Source: an uncultured Lachnospiraceae bacterium
Lineage (GTDB): Bacteria > Bacillota > Clostridia > Lachnospirales > Lachnospiraceae
Assembly: GCA_902496125.1 (NCBI GenBank)
Contig: CABUZU010000025.1
Coordinates: forward strand, 1 to 19,820
Length of the DNA: 19,820 bases
Direction of reading: 5' to 3'
The notes beneath the pieces are model-generated. The model was not told where the DNA came from and searched no databases. It saw nothing but the letters and a program-made list of their open reading frames with translations. The first letter of the stretch is position 1. Each line of letters opens with the position of its first letter. Shown here in pieces: positions 14,571-19,820 of the stretch. The translations under genes and the position numbers were made by a program.

Positions 14571-14608
14571 TTATCACTAACGATAACACATTTGTAACTT
14601 TTAGTCAA
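14571..14608 (-). promoter_or_regulatory. Candidate iclR promoter with overlapping inverted repeat
   Basis: On the minus strand: -35 TTGACT (14608-14603), 17-bp spacer, -10 TATCGT (14585-14580). An inverted repeat TTATC-N6-GATAA (14571-14586) overlaps the -10 and could be the IclR operator. No clear promoter for the rightward carrier gene was found. Confidence 0.45.
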
Positions 14609-14632
14609 AACAATTTTAAACAGGAGGATGAA

Positions 14633-15553
14633 ATGGGAAATGTTTTATTACGAGCACTTGCTCTTGTATCTGTCATTTTTCTAGCAATGTATTTACACCA
14701 CATTAAATTTTTATCAGATGAGGCAGGAACGGTTACTAAGAAAATCTTAATGTATATTACTCTTCCATGCACAATTATTACCAATTTTTCTAAAACTAGT
14801 TTTTTAGACTACTCCATGCTAATATTAATTTTTTTAGGTATTATTACTAATATAATTATGATTGTGATTGGAGCTATAATTACCAAAAGAAAATCGCCTT
14901 CTGAAACTGCAACATTTATGAACTGTCTTCCTGCATATAATATTGGAGCATTTTGTCTTCCCTATATACAGAGTTTTCTTCCTACTATGGGGAGCATTAC
15001 TGCTTGTATGTTCGATGCTGGAAATAGTATTATGTGTACTGGCGGAACTTACGCCATTACAGCTGAATATTTATCGGATAAAAAAAATTCATTTAATATT
15101 TTAACATTTTTTAAAAGAATTATTTCCAGTGTTCCTTTAATAACATACCTTTTTATGATTTTTTTATCCTTATTAAAAATTAGGGTTCCAAATGAAATCA
15201 TAACTTTTATATCTCCTGCTGCTTCGGCCAATACATTTATCGCCATGTTTATGATTGGATTATTATTTAAGATTGAACTAAATTCCTCTTATTTATTAGG
15301 CATTGTTAAAATTATTTCAATTAGACAAATATCTTCCCTATTTTTTGCCTCAATATTTTATTTTTGTCTACCGTTTGATTTAATTATTCGCCAAACATTA
15401 GTAATTATCTGCTTTGCTCCAATGAGCGTAGTTGCTCCAGTATTTACAGGTTTATGCGGTGGAAATGAAGGAATGGCAAGTGCGGCAGATAGTATTTCAA
15501 TTTTACTTAGTATTATAGAAATTACTCTATTACTTGTAATGATGGGAATTTAA
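14633..15553 (+). CDS. AEC-family (auxin efflux carrier type) transporter
   Basis: 306-aa polytopic membrane protein with about ten hydrophobic segments, the usual size for bacterial AEC carriers, which move malonate, malate or other organic acids. Family-like features: an N-terminal FLSDEAGTVTKKILMYITLPCTIITNF, the mid-protein MNCLPAYNIGAFCLPYIQSF with the conserved N-x-G-x-F/L-P pattern, and a late FAPMSVVAPVFTGLCGG. I start it at the ATG 14633, five bases after AGGAGG. An upstream extension of the frame to 14510 runs through the divergent IclR gene and is not credible. Regulation by the adjacent IclR protein is likely from the arrangement. Substrate unknown; a 2-oxo or dicarboxylic acid product of the neighbouring pathway is possible. 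Confidence 0.87.
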   Translation: MGNVLLRALALVSVIFLAMYLHHIKFLSDEAGTVTKKILMYITLPCTIITNFSKTSFLDYSMLILIFLGIITNIIMIVIGAIITKRKSPSETATFMNCLPAYNIGAFCLPYIQSFLPTMGSITACMFDAGNSIMCTGGTYAITAEYLSDKKNSFNILTFFKRIISSVPLITYLFMIFLSLLKIRVPNEIITFISPAASANTFIAMFMIGLLFKIELNSSYLLGIVKIISIRQISSLFFASIFYFCLPFDLIIRQTLVIICFAPMSVVAPVFTGLCGGNEGMASAADSISILLSIIEITLLLVMMGI

Positions 15554-15589
15554 AAAACGCCTCCCCTATCTAAATTTAGTAATTTCGTA

Positions 15590-15618
15590 TTGATTTTATT
15601 CTATAAATCTGTTATACT
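15590..15618 (+). promoter_or_regulatory. Orphan sigma-A promoter downstream of the AEC gene
   Basis: A -35 TTGATT (15590-15595), a 17-bp spacer and a -10 TATACT (15613-15618), reading rightward to a terminator about 90 nt later with no ORF between. Confidence 0.6.
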
Positions 15619-15624
15619 ATTTTT

Positions 15625-15715
15625 AGTCAATACTATAAGCTTCTTTTGAAAAAGTTACTTTCTAGAAAAAAACCTTTACTATCCAGGGTCCACCATAGTG
15701 AAGGTTCTTTTTCTT
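15625..15715 (+). ncRNA. Candidate small RNA (promoter-to-terminator unit without ORF)
   Basis: The stretch between the orphan promoter and the terminator hairpin would give a transcript of about 90 nt. It contains no ATG. I recognise no known RNA family. It could equally be only the 3' untranslated region of the AEC gene with a fortuitous promoter. Confidence 0.35.
15666..15713 (+). terminator. Rho-independent terminator after the AEC gene / candidate sRNA
   Basis: The 12-bp arms 15671-15682 (AACCTTTACTAT) and 15695-15706 pair with one G-U. An A run precedes the hairpin and a CTTTTTC tract follows. Confidence 0.8.
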
Positions 15716-15730
15716 ATCTTATTTAAAATT

Positions 15731-15766
15731 ACAAAAAACCGATAGGATTAATTCCTACCGGCTTTT
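15731..15766 (-). terminator. Terminator of the alcohol dehydrogenase-GPH operon
   Basis: Stem CCG-A-TAGGA (15739-15747) with TCCTA-C-CGG (15753-15761), one A/C mismatch. On the minus strand it is followed by a T run (complement of 15733-15738). The last codons and stop of the GPH transporter are part of the hairpin. Confidence 0.75.
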
Positions 15767-17130
15767 CTATTTTTTAAATCATCTACAATTTCATTATAGC
15801 GTTTTTTGTTCAAACGATAAAAGAATAGTACTATTGCTGTTACAATCCAAAGGATTCCTGGAATCGTAGTAAAGGAATGTTTCATAATACTAAGTACAAT
15901 AGAATTTTGTGCTTGATTTGCAACATATCCATATTTTCCTAGAAGAGCTGCAAGTAATGCAGTACCTATCGCCATTCCAATTTTATTTCCTAGTGAAACA
16001 AATGCATACTGGAAACCATCGTTTCGAAGTCCAGTTTTCCATTCTCCATATTCTACACAATCTGGAACAATCGCATAAATTGCAGTATTAAATCCAGAAA
16101 AGAAAAATTGTGTAACCCCTGAAAGGAAATAAAAAATTATTGCGGATTCTTTTACATTAAAGAAAAACATAGCTATCATTGAAATTCCTGTGCATAATGC
16201 AAAGAGTGAAGCGGTTCTTCCTTTATTATTTAATTTACGAAATACAGGTTGGAAACATGCGGCACCAATAATGGAAGGAATAATAATACACATGGAATAG
16301 GTGGTATAATAGGAAGCATTTCCTTCTACATAAGTAAAATAGTATAAAACATCGGCGTTTCTTCCATATAATGTAAAACCAAATAGTACTTGTCCAACCA
16401 ATGCCAATAAATATGGTCTATTTTGTAAGGCTGCTTTTAACTGCACTTTAACAGAAATCTTTTCCTTTTCTGGAATGGTCACTGCTTCTTTTGTCTTCGC
16501 AAAGCAGAAGAAATGACATGCTGCAAAAATGCATCCATAAATGATTGCTACAAATAAATATCCATTTTTCGCATTTTCACTACCTAACTTACTAATCAAT
16601 GGAACGGTAACAATATTAATGATTCCAATTGCAACCATTGCAGAAACAGAACGTGAAGTATTAATTTTAGCTCGTTCGTCAATATCTTGTGTCATCGCTC
16701 CACAAAGCGTTCCATACGGAATATTTACACAAGTATATCCTAATACCAACAGGCAATAGGTAATTACCATATAAATGATTTTTGATGTATCCGACCAATC
16801 TGGATGTGCCCAAAATGTAAGCATCAATAAAATCGCGGTAATTGGCGCTGCAACTAACAACCACGGACGATAACGTCCCCATCTTGTTTTGGTTTTATCG
16901 GTTAGTCCTCCAATAATCGGGTCATTAATCGCGTCCCAAAATCTTGAGAACAACATCAGTGCTGATACCGCTGCCATACTAATTCCAAACACATCCGTAT
17001 AAAAAATCATAAGGAAATTACTGACAAACATCCAACTAAAATTACATCCAACATCTCCAAATCCATAAGCTATCTTACTAATTAATGGCACCTTTCCATT
17101 TGTATTGTTTTCCATCCCTGTATTCATCAT
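15748..17130 (-). CDS. GPH-family sugar:cation symporter (MFS superfamily)
   Basis: 460-aa twelve-helix carrier of the glycoside-pentoside-hexuronide family (MelB/UidB/XynB relatives) that imports sugars or glycosides with Na+ or H+. N-terminal signature: KIAYGFGDVGCNFSW, FYTDVFGI, FSRFWDAINDPIIGGLTDKTKTRWGRYRPWLL, including the acidic residues of the TM2-TM3 cation site region. The later block FFFSGFNTAIYAIVPDCVEYGEWKTGLRNDGFQYAFVSLGNKIG is equally typical. An AAGGAGT site precedes two ATGs (17130, 17127); the second has the better spacing. It follows the alcohol dehydrogenase gene by nine bases, so they are co-transcribed. Sugar specificity is not readable; pairing with a zinc polyol-type dehydrogenase hints at a sugar alcohol or a sugar oxidised at one hydroxyl. 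Confidence 0.93.
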   Translation of the reverse strand: MMNTGMENNTNGKVPLISKIAYGFGDVGCNFSWMFVSNFLMIFYTDVFGISMAAVSALMLFSRFWDAINDPIIGGLTDKTKTRWGRYRPWLLVAAPITAILLMLTFWAHPDWSDTSKIIYMVITYCLLVLGYTCVNIPYGTLCGAMTQDIDERAKINTSRSVSAMVAIGIINIVTVPLISKLGSENAKNGYLFVAIIYGCIFAACHFFCFAKTKEAVTIPEKEKISVKVQLKAALQNRPYLLALVGQVLFGFTLYGRNADVLYYFTYVEGNASYYTTYSMCIIIPSIIGAACFQPVFRKLNNKGRTASLFALCTGISMIAMFFFNVKESAIIFYFLSGVTQFFFSGFNTAIYAIVPDCVEYGEWKTGLRNDGFQYAFVSLGNKIGMAIGTALLAALLGKYGYVANQAQNSIVLSIMKHSFTTIPGILWIVTAIVLFFYRLNKKRYNEIVDDLKNRKAGRN

Positions 17131-17139
17131 TACTCCTTA

Positions 17140-18165
17140 TTATTCTTGAACGTTGATTATTACCTTCATTGTTGTTTCACGGTTCTCATCAATATACTGA
17201 TATGCCTTTAAATAATCTTTAAATGCAAAGGTCTTTGAAATTAATGGTTTTAAATGAACTTTTTTATCATTAACTAATTTAATTCCATCTACATAATCAT
17301 CATGACGATACATCATTGTACTCTTAATATCTAATTCATGGTCATTTGCTACTGCTAAATCAATTTCTGCCATTCCAGCAAAAACAGCAACTAAAACAAT
17401 TACACTACCTTTTCTTGCATACTTAATTGCCTGACCCATTGTAATATTATTTCCAGCACAATCATAAATAACATCGGCTTTATCTGGTCCAAAAGCTTCA
17501 ACCATTGCTTCTCCAAAGTCTTTATTTTTTGTATTCACACATACATCAATTCCACATTCTTTTGCTTTTTCTAATCTTAAGTCACTGACATCTGTGATCA
17601 TTACCTTATTTGCACCCATTCCCTTAGCTGTTTGTGCAACTAAATTTCCAATTGGACCTGCTCCAAGAACTGCAATATTCATTCCCTTTACATCCCCAAC
17701 TTGTTTTACTCCGTGAACTGCAACTGCTAATGGCTCAATCATCGCACCCTCTTCATAAGACATCTCTTCTGGAATTGGGGTTACCTTAGAAGCATCTACA
17801 GCAAAATATTCAGATGCTGTTCCAGTGGTTTGAAAGCCCATTACCTTTAATTCTTCGCAAAGGTTGTATTTTCCATGACGGCATGGATGGCAATGACCAC
17901 AATATACTTGAGGCTCAATTGTTACTTTCTGTCCTACATGAAACTGAGTAACATCCTCTCCAAGCTTTGTAATTTCACCAGACACTTCATGGCCCTGTGT
18001 TACTGGATATTTTGTAAAAGGATGTTTTCCATGATATACGTGGATGTCAGAACCACAGATACCAATATTCATAATCTTAACTAACACTTGATCTTTCTTA
18101 ACTTCTGGTACTTCTACCTCTCTAAAAATAATTTCTCCTGGGTTAATCATCACTTGCTGTAACAT
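17140..18165 (-). CDS. Zinc-dependent alcohol/polyol dehydrogenase (MDR superfamily)
   Basis: 341-aa NAD-linked dehydrogenase resembling sorbitol, threonine and galactitol-phosphate dehydrogenases. Numbering from the start used here: catalytic zinc ligands Cys37 (GICGSDIHVYHG) and His59-Glu60 (GHEVSGE); structural zinc cysteines 89, 92, 95 and 103 (CGHCHPCRHGKYNLC); substrate-pocket IEPLAVAVHG (143-152); Rossmann GAGPIG (168-173) followed by an Asp (about 192, ITDVSD) that favours NAD over NADP. I chose the ATG at 18165 because GGAGG lies eight bases upstream. The ATG at 18180 would overlap that site and add five residues. Promoter and operator for this operon are clear upstream. It oxidises a secondary alcohol on a polyol or sugar; which one is unknown. 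Confidence 0.92.
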   Translation of the reverse strand: MLQQVMINPGEIIFREVEVPEVKKDQVLVKIMNIGICGSDIHVYHGKHPFTKYPVTQGHEVSGEITKLGEDVTQFHVGQKVTIEPQVYCGHCHPCRHGKYNLCEELKVMGFQTTGTASEYFAVDASKVTPIPEEMSYEEGAMIEPLAVAVHGVKQVGDVKGMNIAVLGAGPIGNLVAQTAKGMGANKVMITDVSDLRLEKAKECGIDVCVNTKNKDFGEAMVEAFGPDKADVIYDCAGNNITMGQAIKYARKGSVIVLVAVFAGMAEIDLAVANDHELDIKSTMMYRHDDYVDGIKLVNDKKVHLKPLISKTFAFKDYLKAYQYIDENRETTMKVIINVQE

Positions 18166-18199
18166 ACTTTTTACCTCCATTGATTTTCTTTTTTATAAA

Positions 18200-18223
18200 C
18201 TTTTATTAAATCTTTTATTAAAG
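18200..18223. promoter_or_regulatory. Candidate ROK operator at the dehydrogenase-GPH promoter
   Basis: 24 bases beginning CTTTTATTAAAT and ending TTTTATTAAAG. It matches the perfect palindrome upstream of the ROK gene (19495-19518) at 21 of 24 positions, and lies at the predicted transcription start of the dehydrogenase operon. Confidence 0.7.
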
Positions 18224-18230
18224 TAATTAC

Positions 18231-18259
18231 ATTATTGCTCAAGTTGATTCATTTGTCAA
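18231..18259 (-). promoter_or_regulatory. Sigma-A promoter of the dehydrogenase-GPH operon
   Basis: On the minus strand: -35 TTGACA (18259-18254, perfect), 17-bp spacer, -10 AATAAT (18236-18231). Start point near 18224, abutting the ROK-type operator. Confidence 0.8.
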
Positions 18260-18326
18260 CGATTTTTGTTCAATTCTACCTATTGCACAATATTTATTTC
18301 CTTTTTTTATGCATAATTAATAAAAT

Positions 18327-18365
18327 AAAAAAATCCCTGAAATGTTTTTCATTTCAAGGATTTTT
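18327..18365. terminator. Terminator of the ROK gene
   Basis: Stem AATCC-C-TGAAATG with CATTTCA-A-GGATT around a TTTTT loop (about 18330-18364, one mismatch). A run lies on the left and T run on the right, so it can act on both strands. It lies just after the ROK stop codon. Confidence 0.82.
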
Positions 18366-18380
18366 ATCTATCATCATTTT

Positions 18381-19487
18381 TTATAATTTTTTTATAAAGT
18401 CATAAAAGAAATGCTTTGCAACGCCTACTCCAGAAGCCTCCCTTTTATAAGAACAATTCTTCAAATATCGAACATCATGGTCAAATCCATTGTACATTAA
18501 AATCTTTTCACCTAGTGGAATCATATAATCGGAAAGATATCCTCCTACCTCTCCTCCTAAAATGATATCCGTGTCATATGCCATACGTAAATTTGAAATC
18601 AATATCGCAAGATTTTCTAAATAGCTATCCCATTTTTGTTCAACCGTTTTATCTCCTTTACTTACTTGCATCATAAATTGTTCTAAAGATTCTTTCGTAT
18701 CATCAGTAAGAGCACTTGCTGCACAATAAGCATCTGCACAACCTTCTTTTCCGCAATAACATTTACGACCCTTTGGCACTAAAATCATATGTCCAAATTC
18801 ACCGGCCTTTTGATTTTGTCCTGAAAATAGCTTTCCATCAATACAAAACGCTCCACCTAATGTATTATTTAGTGAAAGATAAATGGCATCTTTATATTTG
18901 TTTAAATCTTCTGCTAACATTGCTGCATTTGCATCATTTTCAAAATATACTGGATAGGAAAAGGCTTGTTCTAGAAAACTTAAACTGTAATTTTCAACCT
19001 GTAAGGTATGAGACTTTATTAACAAATGTTCTTCTCTGTTAATGATTCCAGGAATAGAGATTCCCACTCCTAAAATTTTATTTTTATCCTTCACATCTTT
19101 TAAAAATTCATCCGCTCTTTTTGATAATTCAATTCCATATGACATATCGGATGAAAACTTAAAGCGAACACGCTCTACCTTCTCAACTTCATAATTTAAA
19201 TTAACTAAAACCATACCTAAATGATTCGCTGTAATTACAATTCCTAACGCATAACAGTACGATGAATTTACACTGATTCGCTTTGCCTTACGGCCCCCTG
19301 TAGACTTATATTCACCGCTTTCAATAATAATTCCACTTTCAAGCAGGTCATTTACATTCGAAAGTACGGTTGGCATACTTAAATTCAAATTTTTTGATAG
19401 TTCTACTTTCGAAGACGTTTGATTATTTATGATATAATTTACAATTTTAGACTTTGTAATATTCTTTTTTTCTGCTCTCCCCATCAT
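18381..19487 (-). CDS. ROK-family transcriptional repressor (NagC/XylR type)
   Basis: 368-aa sugar-responsive repressor. The N-terminal winged helix (about 8-70) has KSKIVNYIINN, SKVELSKNLNLSMPTVLSNVNDLLESGII and the wing STGGRKAKRI. The ROK domain follows: GVGISIPGIIN (about 141-151), FENDANAAMLAE (about 180-191), LSLNNTLGGAFCIDGKLFSG and GEFGHMILVPKGRKCYCGKEGCADAYC. The last carries the CxCGxxGC zinc motif of the family. The usual glucokinase Asp position lies in FENDANAA, but fused winged-helix members of this size act as repressors. An AGAGGT site precedes two ATGs (19487, 19484). It probably controls itself and the adjacent dehydrogenase-GPH operon through a shared palindrome. Its inducer should be the transported sugar. 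Confidence 0.93.
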   Translation of the reverse strand: MMGRAEKKNITKSKIVNYIINNQTSSKVELSKNLNLSMPTVLSNVNDLLESGIIIESGEYKSTGGRKAKRISVNSSYCYALGIVITANHLGMVLVNLNYEVEKVERVRFKFSSDMSYGIELSKRADEFLKDVKDKNKILGVGISIPGIINREEHLLIKSHTLQVENYSLSFLEQAFSYPVYFENDANAAMLAEDLNKYKDAIYLSLNNTLGGAFCIDGKLFSGQNQKAGEFGHMILVPKGRKCYCGKEGCADAYCAASALTDDTKESLEQFMMQVSKGDKTVEQKWDSYLENLAILISNLRMAYDTDIILGGEVGGYLSDYMIPLGEKILMYNGFDHDVRYLKNCSYKREASGVGVAKHFFYDFIKKL

Positions 19488-19494
19488 TATACCT

Positions 19495-19518
19495 CTTTTA
19501 TAAAATATTTTATAAAAG
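19495..19518. promoter_or_regulatory. Perfect 24-bp palindrome, candidate ROK autoregulatory operator
   Basis: Left arm CTTTTATAAAAT (19495-19506) and right arm its exact reverse complement (19507-19518). It covers the predicted transcription start of the ROK gene. Confidence 0.75.
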
Positions 19519-19519
19519 A

Positions 19520-19548
19520 ATCATAACTTTTATTTTAGAATTTGTAAA
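19520..19548 (-). promoter_or_regulatory. Sigma-A promoter of the ROK gene
   Basis: On the minus strand: -35 TTTACA (19548-19543), 17-bp spacer, -10 TATGAT (19525-19520). The start point near 19513 lies within the palindrome. Confidence 0.72.
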
Positions 19549-19614
19549 GTAACTTTTTAGTAAAATCCACATCCTTTTCGTCCATGCTCTTTTATATAAT
19601 AAAGTCTCCGTTCC

Positions 19615-19820
19615 GTGAAGCCTCACATGACTAAAGTCACGTGCTTCCAACAGACATCTTGCGATGCCAGCTCGCTTTAGGCGAGCGGATTGCATTTCTA
19701 CTATACGGTCTAAACTCAGACATCTTATGAACTAGGCAGACATAAGAGCCGCATTTAAACTAATTAACGTAGAGAATGTGCAGGTGCTTCTCTTACGACA
19801 TTGAGGAACTTTTGCCTCAA
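19615..19820 (-). mobile_element. Right end / omega-RNA-like region of an IS200/IS605-type (TnpB) element, incomplete
   Basis: The stretch is unlike its AT-rich surroundings and full of small hairpins. Read on the minus strand, the last one has stem CACGTGAC / GTCATGTG around TTTA, then GAGGCTTCAC (19624-19643 plus flank). This matches the remembered form of the terminal hairpin of IS200/IS605 right ends, where the TnpB omega-RNA scaffold ends and the guide begins. Other hairpins: GCTCGC-N5-GCGAGC (19670-19686) and TTGAGG-N8-CCTCAA (19801-19820). CAGACATCTT occurs twice (19651, 19717). A tnpB gene would lie beyond the right edge, read leftward. No certain TnpB coding sequence is visible, so the call rests on the hairpin. 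Alternatives are a degenerate element or another structured RNA. Confidence 0.5.

Noticed and set aside
14510..14632. N-terminal extension of the AEC carrier
   Set aside because: It overlaps the divergent IclR coding region; the ATG at 14633 follows AGGAGG and begins a normal first helix.
17290..17310. AATCATCATGAC-like stretch inside the dehydrogenase gene
   Set aside because: An extra triplet breaks the palindrome spacing and it is not near a start; coincidental.
19510..19695. 61-codon leftward ORF over the ROK promoter and mobile-element end
   Set aside because: It crosses the hairpins and promoter elements and resembles no protein; not coding.
1..19820. CRISPR array, tRNA or rRNA genes
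   Set aside because: No regularly spaced repeats and no tRNA cloverleaf or rRNA-like stretch was recognised anywhere in the window.

Overview
The window looks like a chromosomal segment of a low-GC anaerobic member of the Bacillota, probably class Clostridia and plausibly Lachnospiraceae. The evidence is the AT-rich composition, strong AAGGAGG-type ribosome binding sites, near-consensus TTGACA-17-TATAAT promoters, Rho-independent terminators, and the gene content (two MttB-superfamily methyltransferases, BCCT and GPH transporters, a ROK regulator). The taxon is inferred; nothing in the window proves it.

Layout. (1) Bases 2-2756: the 3' end of an oligopeptide/dipeptide-type ABC operon (permease cut by the window edge, then two ATPases overlapping by one base each), closed by a terminator. 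(2) Bases 2763-13752: a methylated-amine-type cluster. It holds a TetR regulator, an MttB-family methyltransferase, a C-terminal BCCT transporter fragment and a second, closely similar TetR regulator. A leftward operon follows (Asp/Glu-racemase-family enzyme, full BCCT transporter, YcxB-like membrane protein). Divergent from it are a PanB-type ketopantoate hydroxymethyltransferase, an octopine/nopaline-dehydrogenase-family enzyme and a second, divergent MttB homologue. (3) Bases 13756-15553: an IclR regulator divergent from an AEC-family carrier. (4) Bases 15748-19487: a leftward sugar or polyol module (zinc alcohol dehydrogenase then GPH symporter) with a ROK repressor. (5) The right edge, about 19615-19820, carries folded sequence resembling the right end / omega-RNA region of an IS200/IS605-type TnpB element running in from outside.

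The main finding is a local regulon. A 14-bp palindromic box, consensus GTAATCRYGATKAC, occurs seven times (2798, 3549, 3618, 5748, 9828, 9916, 10917), in each case between genes and ahead of one of the cluster's transcription units. At both tetR genes it sits at the predicted transcription start. The two TetR proteins have nearly identical helix-turn-helix regions, so both probably read the same box. This ties MttB1, the racemase/BCCT operon, PanB, the opine-dehydrogenase-like enzyme and MttB2 into one regulated unit. It suggests a pathway that imports a quaternary ammonium (betaine-like) compound, demethylates it, and processes the carbon skeleton or the one-carbon unit with unusual partners (PanB, octopine-DH-like, racemase). 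No corrinoid protein, methylcorrinoid:THF methyltransferase or corrinoid reactivase gene is present, so these would have to act from elsewhere. The substrate cannot be read from the sequence.

A second regulatory circuit is visible at the right. A perfect 24-bp palindrome lies over the rokR promoter, and a 21/24-identical copy lies at the start point of the alcohol dehydrogenase promoter. A promoter followed about 90 nt later by a terminator, with no ORF between (15590-15713), is a candidate small RNA.
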